NCBI RefSeq assembly: GCF_947242115.1
Contig: NC_074714.1
Coordinates: 41,398,149-41,462,148, forward strand
Length of the DNA stretch: 64,000 nucleotides
Source: Biomphalaria glabrata
Lineage: Eukaryota > Mollusca > Gastropoda > Planorbidae
Direction: 5' to 3'
Position 1 is the first letter of the stretch. The number at the start of each line of letters is the position of its first letter. Shown one piece after another: positions 1-12,345 of this stretch. Below the pieces are notes generated by a model. That model saw nothing but the letters and a program-made list of their open reading frames with translations. It was not told the origin of the DNA and ran no database searches. A program made the translations under genes and the position numbers.

Positions 1-114
1 AAGGCGGTTGGTTGTTATGCTGGCTACATGACACCATCGTTAACCGTAGGCCACAAAAACAGATGAACTTTACATCATCTGCCCTATAGACCACAAGGTC
101 TGAAGGGGGAACCA
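1..114 (+). repeat. SINE 3' part (tRNA-derived family 1)
   Basis: Matches the 3' half of the complete SINE at 29907-30174: shared blocks include the ggttggt..gctggc..catgacac stretch and the end with gaccacaaggtctga. The 5' part lies outside the window. Confidence 0.7.
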
Positions 115-369
115 GTTAGGCCAGGTTCACATCTAACTTTGCATTCACTTTCATCTATCCCTTGATCTGCTGGATCGTTGGAGCACTACACAAGATCTGT
201 CAACCTTCTTTCTCCATTCTTATCTGTCATTTGTCTTTGATAGAAGTTCATTCGGTTGCTCTTTCTGAAAATATTGAAGCCTGCCTGGGTGGACCACTTC
301 GGGGGCCGATTTTGAGTTTGTGTTTCCACACAAACTGTCTTTGTAACTTTGTTTATTATTGATTCATGT

Positions 370-500
370 CTTGTCAGGTACAACGAATAATTGTGCAAAG
401 TTTCAACTTGATCAGAGAATGGGAAATGAGAGAAAATATGTTCAAACTTTTTCCCAGACAGACAGAGTGAGTTGATATAAGCTTTGTAAAATAATAACGA
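370..500 (+). repeat. dispersed repeat, copy 1 of 2
   Basis: About 130 bp sharing long blocks with 5628-5750: gtcaggta, aataattgtgcaaa, tttcaacttgat, and a tail of cagacagacagagtgagttga and taagctttgtaaaa. The class is unknown; it looks like the conserved 3' end of a mobile element. Confidence 0.6.
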
Positions 501-767
501 GATAGAAACAGATGAGAGGAAAACTTCTAGCTAATACAAGCTTCTACTGCCCCGCTCAATGTGTTGGTCTAGTTGTGCAGCGCATAGTAACAGCTGATGT
601 GGATGAGGCTCCTTGCATCGGACGACCTGTGATATTGTTTGGCTCTATCCACCACTCCATGTTTCTTAATGCACGACCACTGCTCACTCGAGTTGTTAAC
701 AGTCAGTCACACAAGTCCCTAATGTCTAGGCGAAACTAGATCTACATGCAGTGAAATGATTTCTCTA

Positions 768-1042
768 TTATTATTATTATTGTTATTTTAGAAACGAACT
801 AAAATTCATTCTCTGGCACTGCCAGGTCGAAAACAAATGTTCACTGGTATCTCTAACAGTGTCCACTGAGGAATTGGTAGTGTTATCATTTTTTTTAGTA
901 TTATTATCATGTTAGAAAGGAACGAGTATGCTGCCAGGGTCGAGTTTCGTTAAAGAGAAACAAAATTTATTGTAGTCCCTTTATCAGTTTCCACTGAGGA
1001 ATATTATTATTATTATTATGATGATGATTATTATCATTATAA
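768..1042 (+). repeat. ATT-rich short repeat, two diverged copies in tandem
   Basis: Two copies of a unit of roughly 150-200 bp built from an (att)n run, 'tagaaa..gaac', 'gccaggtcga/gccagggtcgag', and 'tccactgagga'. A relative with 'ggccagggtcgag' lies at 14400-14520. Probably a small retroposon with an (att)n tail; the class is not established. Confidence 0.45.
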
Positions 1043-2583
1043 ACAAAGAGATTCTTATCTTTAAGTTTTCTTTTCAAGCTGTCTGAATTCCGTTCTGTCA
1101 TTGCAGTGCTCTTTCCTTTCATTTGAGACCCACTTGAGCCGCTGCACTGACGTGTAGGGCTCTAATACTGGCCAATTTCTTCCACCAATCACTTTATTCC
1201 TTTCCCTTAGGACCTCTTCAGGCGGACTGGTGCACAGCTTGAACGCTTAGCCAAACGTGGACATCTGTTGCATCATGGCTCTGACGCCACCCCTCCCACT
1301 TTTTTTAATATAAGTCTAACACACCGGGCATTAGTTGCCTGGTAAAATTAATTGCCTGTTCGTTTTGTGTGTTTTAACCTTAGCCTTGTTATCCTTGCAG
1401 ACGCCCTCATCCAGAGGTTGTTGTTTTATATTCATTTCCTCGGTTATGCCCCTTACTATTAAATCAACGGTTCTGATAAACTTTTATTACGCTGGAACTT
1501 TATGGCGACTTGTTATAATGGTGATCCCACGTGTTTATAATTCATAACAAAGATTTACAAAGAAATAAAAAGTAGCGCGATTTCAGGTCAACAGACTTTT
1601 TATTTCCTGTTGATCGTCCTCTTAGCTATGGAGGGGGGCTAGGTGGCCGTGGAATGAGAAGCCAGACATAGAACAGCTGATGTATAAAAAGCGACAAACT
1701 CCTGACGACAGAATACTTCGAAACGTACTTCAAGACTTTTATAAGTATTCGATACAGTGGGACCAAACAGTGGTCTTCGTTAGTGAACAGATATTCATAG
1801 ATAGTCATAATAAGGCGTTATCTCTAGCGTTACAGAACAGAACATTCGAATTCTCAGACTTCAAAAAAAAAAAAAAGAAGTTATATTTCACTTGTTGTGC
1901 CAGCGCCGGGGAAGCGTAGTGTAGCGTGGACAAAAATGTGTTTTGAATTTTTTATTTTTTTTTTTACTTTTTTAAGCAAGATCTTGTAACGGGAAATCAT
2001 GTAGTTATCCAAGAGTTATCCAAGAGTCTTGAATTTCTCATTTGAATCATGCATGCTTTGAGAAATTGTGAACTTAAAAACAAAATCTAGCTTCAAAGTG
2101 CTGAGTTTTCTAGCCAACACTTCGCTCTTATCTAGTAGACTTTTAATGAGTCCACGAAGAGATTTCTAGCTGTTGTAATGAGCATTGCTTTGTCTGATGT
2201 ATTTTACAAGGGAAGAACTACAGCCTTTAACCAAGTCTGTGTTCAGAGAATGAGCTAAACGAATAATTTTACATTTTCGCTTTAATTCCTTTTTTCTTCA
2301 GTCAATATTAACGGCAGTGCTATTTTGTTGTTGTTTCCAATTCGTGTGCGCCAAATGTGGTATTTATTAATCTGAGCCTCATATCGACTGATACAAATTA
2401 ATTATGTGAACAAAATTCTGCCACAAATTAAAGTGTAGTTAAATGTTGCCTTTAAAAGTGATATTTGATTGCGTCCATTCTAACAACGGATTATTAACGT
2501 AAGCAGTGCTGCGCTACAGAAACTGGAGGCACTCAGTGTTCACACAAATTCAACATCTCGTGGACCAAGTTTTTCCAACCCAG
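1043..2583. other. non-coding stretch, no gene seen
   Basis: AT-rich DNA with short chance ORFs only, including an A-run at 1862-1875. No homology, splice structure or repeat was recognised. It may hold the promoter of the candidate exon at 2584. Confidence 0.4.
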
Positions 2584-2747
2584 AGAGGAATTAAAAGTAG
2601 CACAATGAGTAGAGCCAGAAAGACTCCAGCACAGTACATTCAAGTCTACAACAGCACCCCCACTGGACAGACGATGTTCCACAAGGACCAGGACCTTCAA
2701 GGATTCGTGTCCATGATACGTGCCACGCCGGAGAACGCACGAGTGTG
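2584..2747 (+). CDS. candidate upstream coding exon (possible N-terminal extension of FaNaC)
   Basis: A stretch with coding-like composition in an AT-rich region. It has an acceptor-like pyrimidine tract ending in cag at 2583 and a good donor, GTATGT, after 2747. An ATG at 2605 (context cacaATGag) opens 47 codons plus two bases, beginning MSRARKTPAQYIQVYNS. The frame is also open upstream to 2506. The exon ends in phase 2, and joining it to the FaNaC exon that starts at 7000 keeps the FaNaC frame: the codon across the junction is TGG, followed by EASNH and then the usual FaNaC Met. I do not recognise the peptide from any family. It could be an alternative FaNaC N-terminus (661 aa in total), the first exon of another gene, or chance. 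The in-frame junction alone has a one-in-three chance of being accidental. Confidence 0.45.
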
Positions 2748-5620
2748 GTATGTAGTTCTTATCAATACTGATCTACACAATACCGATAATGTAACTAGTG
2801 GCTCGAAAGGTCCTAGCGTTTGTCAACCCTTTGTTTGCAGACTGTCCATTTAGATTTATCCTTTGTAGCTCGCAGACATGTTTAAAACGTTAGAAACATA
2901 TTACTATAGTGACTATTTTAGTTTTAAAAGAAACTCTAACTGTATTTGAGCGTCCCAAGTCCTTACTTCAACTGACTTTGATCACAGAAATAAATTTACA
3001 TCCAAGGTTTGATGATGATGTTTAGGACTATGCTTCGTAGTAGCAATACTCGAGTTGAAAGGTGGGGTGGGGGGGGGGGGAAGTAGATCTTAAGCATAAA
3101 GCTATTCAAACATTGTAGCTAGATACCGACTGATTTATCGTTAAATCGGAAAAAAAAATTCAACGGTAAAACAAAAACGCAGCAATTCAAGTCAATTGAT
3201 ACAAATGATAAGAAATTGACTAGAACAGCGCATATTCAAAGCAAGAAGTCTAACTTCTTAACAAACGATGGCAAGATATCCACGATATTTCCGTTGGTCC
3301 TTGAGCAGAGTTTAGTTAGTACCTACTCTAAAGGTTTTAGAGTATAAATTGACAGTCACAAAACACGCATCACAGATGTTTTTTTTTTCTTTTTTATGGA
3401 GTGTCCAATGCAATGTATATTAAAGGTTAGAATCTCGTTATATAAATATGTTTCGGGTATAACACTTGTTGCTAAATTAAAATGTTGTAATGTTTAAAAC
3501 ATTGCAATAAATGAAGCCAGAAAATGTCTCTTTTTGAAATGTTACATGAGCCTCGGAAGTTCAAAAAAGTGTAGAGTCATAAGGATTGCGAGGCACAACG
3601 ACCTACGACCGGTTTCCCTAGTAAGAGACTAGAATCAATTAAGTTTGGCAATCTCGAGTTATTATTTTTATTGTGATTATTAATATTGGTTTTGTATATT
3701 CATAAAGCATGCGTAGGGCGCTCTAGCCCAATCTCTTTTGTGTGGAGCGATAGAAAATCTGGGAGAAAATGTCCGGCCTGCCTTTTGTGCTCAGCCAATC
3801 ACACCTCTTCTCGAGACAAAATTATCTATTAAAATTCTCTGGTCTACATAAGGATTCGAACTCGTGCCCCCTTATTTGGTCGCCAGGCCTTTTATGTCAC
3901 TCAGCTGTTGTATATTATGACTCAAAGACAAATCTTTGGCTCGCCTGCCAAGCGCGCTCTTACTAAGACCACCGAGACCCCCGGAACACGTTCCTGTTTA
4001 TTTTGAAGCAATGAGAAACTTGTTTGTTATTTAACATGGGTGGATAAACACAACCTTTGAACATGTGTATGTGTGTTGGTGTGTTTCTTTATTATTTATT
4101 TTTTAAAAAGCTTTGAACTTGTGTATGTGTGTTGGTGTGCTTCTTTTTTTATTTTTGGAGTATTTCCCTATATAAATCTCTTATTTCGACAGTCTGACAA
4201 GCTATGACGTGAATTCGTTTCTGTATATAAACAGAGGTGGATCGCGATAATAAACGGTTCAATCTCAGTGGGTAATCTAAAGCTCATATAAATATTTGTG
4301 GAAGCCAGTTTGGAATACGCAGTGGTCTAAACTAAAGCTCTGTTGTTTTGTTTTGTCACTTTATACATTGAAATAGAATGTATTTTTTATTCAATCGTGT
4401 ATAAAATATAAAAGTATTTCTATTAAAAACAAAACAAAACAGGAAGTATAAGATTAAATGTATTTTGATACTTTCTAAACTAAACTTTAACAGAACTAAA
4501 CGTTTTATTGTTCGAAGAGGAAGTCTAATGTCTGACTGTAAAACACACAGAACTTCTTGATATAAGAAACTGTATTCTCTATACATTATAAGGGCGTATA
4601 CTCCCTCACAGCTGAGCTGCCCGGTTCAAGTATACTGGTATGGAGGTAGACGGTGTGTTTAGTCGAAATGTCGAGACGATTCATAATCCAGCCAGTTTAA
4701 TGGACTAGCTGACATCTGTTGGTGGGCGATAAAGTTAACTAGTACGCCTGCCTAACACTCTTGGATATGTTCTAAACAATTTTATATAGCGAAGTTAACA
4801 AACGTAACATAAGAATATAACAGACATAAAAATGAGACTTAGATGGCGAACTAACCTTGTTAAGTTTGAAACAGGTATGTGCTTTGTCTGAACTCACTGG
4901 GGCATTTAGATGATTGTTAGATTTCAATCAATTACTCAGCAAGCGTTTGGGTTTCTTGTTCGGGTGTATTCAATGTAGTTGAACGACAGCACATAATCAA
5001 CAAACATCGATTTTAACTAGTGAAAAGATGTGGTCAACACTGATGAACAATGAATAATAAGTTTGATCCAATAAAAAGCCACAGTCTGTCAAATAAAACA
5101 CGTCATTATCCTAGAGAATCCTATCGCTAACTGATTTTCCGGTCTCTAACCCAAAATATCCCAAACGTCACTAGTCCCGTTCAATATACGTCTTCTATGG
5201 TGCGTCGCTAAATAACTAATACTATAAACTAGGTGCCTAACAATTTACAAAAATTGTGTAATACCAAGTACGTATTGGGATTTCACCTTAGTTTCTGATA
5301 TCTCTGACAGTATATATATATATATGTCTGTTAGTCAATATACCTTAGTGTTTAGTTATTTTGGTCACCACGATGTTCAAATTTTAAACCTCATCTGTCC
5401 CTATCTTTAACCTAGTCTGTAAAAAAAAAAGGTGTAAACATCCACTGGTCAAACGTGACAATGTCTCGACATCATGCGCAAGCAAAAAAATAAAATAAGT
5501 CTCTACACAAAGTGTATACAATAACATCTGTCTAGTACAATTTCTTCGCCATGCTCGATACCAAATTAAATAATTAATTACCAATAGCCAATTAACTGAT
5601 TGTTTTTTTTTTTATTGATT
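2748..5620. other. non-coding stretch (candidate FaNaC intron or 5' flank)
   Basis: No coding exon was found. It contains a G-run at about 3067-3081, a tRNA-like B box in reverse orientation near 3850 (possible degraded SINE, 3760-3980), two near-identical copies of gtgtatgtgtgttggtgtg at about 4060-4145, and a short (TA)n at about 5311. If the 2584 exon belongs to FaNaC, this is its first intron. Confidence 0.35.
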
Positions 5621-5627
5621 CTAATTT

Positions 5628-5750
5628 TGTCAGGTAAAAGAAATAATTGTGCAAACTTTCAACTTGATCCGAGATTAGGTGTGGGAAAAATAACGTGTAC
5701 AAACTTTTTACTAGACAGACAAGAGTGAGTTGACATAAGCTTTAAAAAAA
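5628..5750 (+). repeat. dispersed repeat, copy 2 of 2
   Basis: Sister of the repeat at 370-500 in the same orientation, with the shared core aataattgtgcaaactttc and the tail gacagac..gagtgagttga. Confidence 0.6.
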
Positions 5751-6999
5751 TATATATGGATCAGTGATCTCCACTTTTATTAAGATAGTATAAAATCTCT
5801 TCTCGCTCCGGAGTCAGAGCAAGAAACTATTTTATTGTAAATGTAACACAGTATTTCAAAAACAGAACAGCTGTTTCCCTAAAATATTCCCATACCAGCT
5901 TAAAACTGATCCGATGAGACAGCTCGACTCACACCAAACCTACGATGCCTTCGGGATGAAATGCGACATTCAGGAATCTAGTGAACTGCGCCAAAGAGAC
6001 ACCAGTACTTAAAGATCAAATAGTTTCTATCTCATTCCATTACTCAATGCAACATATCATGTTCACCATCCCAAGTCTTCACGTTTTTTACAGAAAAATG
6101 TATTTAAAAAAAGCTTGAGAAAACAATTAGGTTTACATATTTAGTTCCTCCAAACGTAAACACAGTTACATATCAAGTGTTCAAACTAAACTTGACGGGA
6201 TAATGAACGTCTTAAGTTTAAGACTCGGTTTAGCACTTGTCACAAAATGTCTGTTCAAACTTGTCAAACTTTTTCGTGTAACTCCAAACAAATCAGAACT
6301 ACAAAAAGGCAAGTATTGGCCCAAAAAAAAAAAAAAATGTGTCGGCATATCTCCAAATAATAAAATGATCTTCTTGATTTTTTTTCTTATTTTAATGCTA
6401 AAGGCGCTTCATTTTTTTTTTTCGATGGGTCATGCTAGCATCTTACAGGATTTGTTTAATGATTCCCTGGAAGATATAAGCTTCCATTAGCCAGAGTGTG
6501 TTCAAGTCAACTTGTTAGGAAGTGTGATTTAAATGAAGCATTATTTCGCCAACTGAGATACAATTTGAAGTACTGACTCGACTGACAATATAACAGATGA
6601 TTTACTGAAAGAGCATTTTCTGATAGGTCAACATTCGAAACTTTAATAAATTCCCTTAAGCTTTTGCATTGCCGATTTAACTTTTCAAGATTCGCTTTTT
6701 GCTAGACTTATTTTGATGAAAAGCAATCAGCCACTCTCGTCTGTAAAACAATGGAGAAATAGAACGATTGTTATCTAGGGCTTTGGTTACTTTTTCTATC
6801 AGATCACAGAAGGATCCTTAATTTAGATGACTAGCGCAATTAAATATATAATATATAACCTATGTTGCCACTAACATGTTTTGTTAGGCGATTTTTCTTT
6901 AAGTATCACGTAATAGAATTACTATACATGTTTATTAGTAATTATTAGTGTGACTGACTGTAATAATGTAGCCCATGAGATTCACTTGTCTTTCCACAG
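5751..6999. other. FaNaC 5' flanking or intron DNA
   Basis: AT-rich, with no convincing coding sequence; a 95-codon ORF at 6203-6490 is lysine/phenylalanine-rich low complexity. The last bases (tttccacag, ending 6999) are the splice acceptor of the first recognised FaNaC exon. Confidence 0.5.
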
Positions 7000-7015
7000 G
7001 GAGGCATCAAATCAT

Positions 7016-10000
7016 ATGAAATACAGCAATATAAGTTACAAACCGGGAGCCTACCCAGATAATGACTATGGCGGAGGGACGCCGCCAAACTACCACCCAA
7101 ACCGGACAGCGCTGGACATCATCGCCGAGCTGGGCTCAGAGAGCAACGCACACGGGCTGGCCAAGATAGTGGCGTCGCGAGATACCAAGAGGAAGGTCAT
7201 CTGGGCTCTATTGGTCATTATAGGTTTCACCGCGGCCACACTTCAGTTGTCCCTCCTGGTCAGGAAGTACCTCCAATTTCAGGTGGTGGAGCTTTCAGAG
7301 ATTAAGGACAGCATGCCTGTGGAGTATCCATCGGTGACCATATGCAACACAGAGCCCATCTCGCTAAGGAAGATTAGAAAGTCCGTCACCAAAGACAAGA
7401 GCGAAGAGCTCAGAAACTGGGTCAGGTTTATAGACGGCTTCAGGTTTGAGCAAATGTCTTTCATTCACAGCATTCGCGCCTTTTACGAGAACCTCGGGGA
7501 AGAGGCCAAGAAGATCAGCCACGACCTCAAGGACATGCTGATCCACTGCCGGTTCAACCGAGAGCTCTGCTCGGTGAAGAACTTTACCACGTCTTTCGAC
7601 GGAAACTACTTCAACTGTTTTACTTTCAACGGCGGCCACATCAAGAAAAACCTAGAAATGCACGGGACTGGGCCCGAGAATGGATTGTCTCTTATCATAT
7701 CCGTGGAGAAAGACGATCCACTTCCGGGCACCTATGGCATCTACAATTTCGAAAACAACATCTTGCACAGCGCAGGCGTCAGATTAGTTGTTCACGCCCC
7801 TGGTTCGATGCCCAGTCCTGTAGATCACGGCATTGACATTCCTCCAGGATATTCTTCATCCGTAGGTTTAAAAGCCGTGCTGCACAGCCGCCTGCCTGAA
7901 CCTTACGGGAATTGTTCAGAAGGCACTCTTCAGGGAATGCACAAATACCGGAACACGTTCTTCGCTTGTCTGCAGCTGTGCAAGCAGCGTCTCATCATGT
8001 CCACCTGCGGTTGCAAGTCTTCGGCCTTGCCGGACTTGCCTACGGAGAACGTCACCTTTTGCGGAGAAATTCCCGACTGGGAGGACATTTTGATGAACGT
8101 CTCTGGCAAAGTGGTGCCTGGGATGTTCATCCCGACCCCGGCCTTGGAGTGCGAGGAGAGGATGCAGCGTGAGCTCAACAATGACCGAGCCTATGAGATG
8201 AGTTGCCAGTGTTTTCAGCCTTGCAGTGAAACGTCGTATCTCAAGTCAGTTTCATTGTCCTACTGGCCCCTGGAGTTTTATCAACTTAATCTTTTAGAGG
8301 TAAGTAAGGAATTATTTTCTACTTTCTTCAACGGTCGCGCTTTCGAGTAGGACATATATCAAACGTTGTTGAATAGACGGCGTAAATAAAAAGTAGAAAG
8401 AAACAAAATACTGATTACGCTTAAGTTTTCAAACTTGGAGTTCAGCTGACTTGGGTGAGGAAAAGGGGGGGGGGAGAGAAATAATAAAAGAAAAAAATGT
8501 AATGTACTTTCTATATTGAGCTCCCCAAAGAAAACTCATCTACGGTTATAACATTGGTTTAAATAAGTATATCAAGTGAAGATTTGCATATTTTCATTAT
8601 AAATAATGCTTTGTGCAAGATGTCCTCCTGTAGTTAATTTAATAAACTTTATACTGCTGTACAATTAATCCAGTAATTCAAAACATTAAGTCATAGATGT
8701 TATTTATAAATTTGATTAATTATTATACAAATAATTATTTTTAAAAATTAATTTTATAGCGCTGTTTAAAAAAAAAAAACACATAATGAAGGCTCAAAAC
8801 GTAACAAACCTTAAAAAAAAAAGAAAACCATTTTATCTAATTGATCCGAAGATATGAATGAATCCATTATTGTAAGTAAGAGATGTAAGTAAGAGATGCC
8901 TAATCCAAAAGATGAACTCAACATCCAATGATTAACTAGGCTGCTCTCATGTTTTCTCAGCGCTTCCTGAACGACAATGACACTGAGCACTTCATGAACA
9001 TTGCCTATGACTATCTGGCAGAACTGGCCAGGAAAGGCCACGACGAAGAGATGTCCCGGAACAGCAGCAACTCCTCCGACTGGAGCTACACCAATCAGGA
9101 CAAACTCAAATCTAAAGCTGCCTCGGATCTTATCAGGCAGACTATGTTAAGACTGAACATCTATCTTGAGGTAAATTGTGTTTGTTAAACACACGCCGAC
9201 ACGGAGACTTCTGCGCACCGAACTCAAATATAATGCATGTCTTTTCATTTGACTTCTTCCATAAAAAATCATTACTCGTTACCTTTTAATAAAGGGTATG
9301 CCAGTCAAGAAATAAACGGCATATCAACAGGGATACTAAATGGCTGGGGGTGTGTATGGCATGAATTGCATGGCTACCTAAATAGAGGGTCGAGTTCAAA
9401 TCCCAATGTAAAACAGAATTTTTTTTATTGGGATTTTTTGACTGGAGCTCAATTGTGTTTGCTGAACGCCCCCTTGCAATTGCAGCATGGACCCAGCCTC
9501 CAACCCCCCATCCTTCCCATTAACAGCGCACTGAACATGCTAGCTCATGAAAGACAAGCTATACTAGAGCGAGTACTTTTAAAATCCCCAATGGAGATTC
9601 GATTTTTTTCTTTATTGTGAATATTCGGATCTCCATGAAAGTTAAGACAATCGGACGTTTTTATGACTACTTCCCAGGCCTGAGGGTCTAACTGATTGAG
9701 AAACTATCGTCTTTACTGTTACTTTGTATCTGGAAGAAACATTTCCCAGGCCTGATGGTCTAACTGATCGAGAAACTATCGTCTTTACTGTTATTTTGTA
9801 TCTTGAAGAAACATTTCCCAGGCCTGATGGTCTAACTGATTGAGAAACTATCGTCTTCACTGTTACTTTGTATCTGGAAGAAACATTTCCCAGGCCTGAT
9901 GGTCTAACTGATGGAGAAACTATCGTCTTTACTGTTACTTTGTATCTGGAAGAAACATTTCCCAGGCCTGATGGTCTAACTGATCGAGAAACTATCGTCT

Positions 10001-11996
10001 TTACTGTTACTTTGTATCTGGAAGAAACATTTCCCAGGCCTGATGGTCTAACTGATTGAGAAACTATCGTCTTTACTGTTACTTTGTATCTGGAAGAAAC
10101 ATTTCCCAGGCCTGATGGTCTAACTGATCGAGAAACTATCGTCTTTACTGTTACTTTGTATCTGGAAGAAACATTTCCCAGGCCTGATGGTCTAACTGAT
10201 CGAGAAACTATCGTCTTTACTGTTACTTTGTATCTGGAAGAAACATTTCCCAGGCCTGATGGTCTAACTGATCGAGAAACTATCGTCTTTACTGTTACTT
10301 TGTATCTGGAAGAAACAACGAACAGTTTCTGTGTTGTCCCTTTGTGTGTGTGTGTGTTCAATTTGCTAAAATTAGGAGCTCCCTAAGAATTAATTTCTGG
10401 ACTTTCGATGGGTGGGGGAAGGGGAGAAAGATTAAGACACGTGACATTTATGGGAGGGGTGTAGGCATTTCATTAGACACTCAGAACGCTAACAGTCTGT
10501 GGGTAAAAAAAACAACAAAAACTATGAGCGATGCCAAAACTTTGATCAACGCCTATAAATGGGCCTAAGCAAGATTAGTACTTGGTGGGTGTGGACACGG
10601 TGGGGGGAGCTTTATTTAAGTCGTAACCTGATAACCTGGGCAGTCAAATATCATCATCCATTTATATCGATTGGTTGTCATGACACCAAACAACGAAACA
10701 GACCCCCCCCCCCACGCCAACACAGTTGTATACAGAAAGTATCATTAGTCTGAAAAGAAAAACAAATATACCAGAAGAAGAGAAAGTGGGATGAGTGGCA
10801 GAGAGACTGGGCAAGTAAGATTAGGATAGAGAGGGGGGGGGGTCAATGTACCTCTAGAAATGTATACATTCCGGAAACAATACCCGCCAATAAATAAGTG
10901 GGGCACATCTACACCACCAGCTCCAGGATCAGGTCGAGGTGAAGCGGGAAAGCTGACAGGGGAAGGGGATCGTCTGAGGGAAATTCTGAATGTTCTCGAT
11001 TCGGCATGAATTGGTTAGCAGTGCGGTCGCCTCTTTGTGTTTTCTAGTTTATTTAACCTCCTTAAGTCCCACCCACCACTACTCACTATCCAGTGAAAGT
11101 TCAAGGGTCATCTAAAATAAGAAATTAACATTTTGTTTCCCCTCCCCCGTGCTATGTTTCAAAACAACACAAGTCAACCTGAGTATGCGTTCTGATCAAT
11201 GATGTACACAAAATGGAGATGCATTCTCTTATGCATACAAATTGCCAAAGGATATGCTTATGTCAAAAAGTATACGCTAGGTACATAGGCCTACATTTTA
11301 TCTTAGGAAAAAAAAATCGCGGTGTAATCTGAATAAGATAATCTAGTGACGACATAAGAGGGAAACAAAAAAAACAACTTGTTTTGCTAACTATGTGAAG
11401 TTATTAGTTCAACTTCATATTACACAAAAAGAATAGCTTAAAAGTCGTTGTTGTCCGAATCACTAAATAGAATTCAAGCTTGTAATGGGTGGGGGCTGCT
11501 GTTTAATGCATTTGTTTTGCAGATTTGTTTTTTTGAACTATTGCTAGGCCTAAATGTCCGGACTTACTATGTCTTCCTGCTATTTGTTTTGTGACAGTCA
11601 TTTTGATAACGATGTTTTTATATTGTTGTTTTTTTTTAATAATCTTTAATTTTTCCTTCCCAGGATCTAAGTGTGGTAGAATATCGACAACTGCCCGCTT
11701 ACGGATTGGCCGACCTGTTCGCAGACATAGGCGGCACCCTGGGCCTGTGGATGGGCATCTCCGTGCTGACCATCATGGAGCTGATGGAGCTGATCATACG
11801 TCTGATCGGACTCATGTTCAACGTGGAGAGCGACCTGCCCGCGGACGAGAAGGACGAGACACATACAGGGCAAAAACGAGTTCCCGCCCCGAAAACGCAC
11901 AACGGTGGAAGCGCCCCGCATGAGAGCAACTACCCGGACCCTTACGGACCTCCAGAGTTTAACTTCCGAAGAGGAGTGGAGCAGCCGACAAATTAA
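7016..11996 (+). CDS. FaNaC: FMRFamide-gated Na+ channel FaNaC (3 coding exons)
   Basis: DEG/ENaC/ASIC-family channel opened directly by the neuropeptide FMRFamide at the neuronal plasma membrane. Coding exons are 7016-8299, 8961-9170 and 11664-11996; both introns are phase 0 with GT..AG ends, giving 608 aa, close to the roughly 625 aa I recall for the Helix channel. Seen: cytosolic HG gating motif (about residues 46-47), TM1 about 61-82 (IWALLVIIGFTAATLQLSLL), a Cys-rich extracellular domain (CFTF, GCKSSALP, CQCFQPCSETSYLKS), and TM2 about 512-543 with the selectivity-filter triplet G-x-S at 529-531 (LWMGISVLTIMEL). The hydrophilic C-tail ends VEQPTN. The start at 7016 (MKYSNISYKPG) matches the N-terminus I recall for snail FaNaC. 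The exon itself begins at 7000 after the acceptor tttccacag, so at least one upstream exon must exist. Exon GC content is far above that of the surrounding DNA. Confidence 0.95.
9340..9575 (+). repeat. SINE-like repeat (family 3) in FaNaC intron 2
   Basis: Contains a B-box-like 'gagttcaaatccca', then 'gtgtttgctgaacgcc' and an end resembling 'gcatgctataagcatgaaa', in the same order as the element at 47591-47825. Diverged. Confidence 0.45.
9670..10317 (+). repeat. 72-bp minisatellite, 9 copies, FaNaC intron 2
   Basis: Nine consecutive 72-bp units. Each starts near tttcccaggcctgatggt and ends with tatctggaagaaaca; unit starts are at 9670, 9742, 9814, 9886, 9958, 10030, 10102, 10174 and 10246. 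Copies differ by a few bases (for example gattgag, gatcgag or gatggag). The first unit is the most diverged at its start. Because 72 is a multiple of three, frames stay open through the array on both strands. These ORFs are repeat artefacts inside an intron, not proteins. Confidence 0.95.
10318..11663. other. rest of FaNaC intron 2
   Basis: No gene seen. It contains G-rich and C-rich runs (about 10705, 10832) and ends with the acceptor ttccttcccag at 11663. Confidence 0.6.
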
Positions 11997-12254
11997 CCGT
12001 CAGGGTGGAAGCCATTTTGTTTTCGTCACGCATTATTTTCCACAAAGAAGTTAGTGAATTACAGACATCGAACAGGACGCGTAGCAACATGACTTCAATG
12101 TGACATTTTGGTGGCTTGCTGGGAAGCATTACGACCGACGTTGTACTTGCCGAAGGTCCTCCAAAATTTGTGTTTACATTTTAAGCTGGCATAAATGCAC
12201 ATCAAATCTTTTGTTAATGTTAAATTGCAAGTTGTGAGTTAGGGTAGGTCACAC

Positions 12255-12345
12255 TCTTTTTCTCTCTCACTTTCTTTTTCATCTCTCTCCATCTCTTTCT
12301 CTCTCTCTCTATTTCTCTTTCCCTTTCCTTTCTCTCTCTCTCCCA
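12255..12345. repeat. (TC)n-rich microsatellite in FaNaC 3' region
   Basis: Interrupted ctctct tract 260-350 bp downstream of the FaNaC stop codon, probably in its 3' UTR. Confidence 0.7.

Noticed and set aside
6203-6490. 95-codon ORF before FaNaC
   Set aside because: Low-complexity Lys/Phe stretches from A- and T-runs; no conservation evident.
9642-10361. 239-codon antisense ORF in the FaNaC intron
   Set aside because: Purely a read-through of the 72-bp minisatellite; the 72-bp unit is a multiple of three with no stop.
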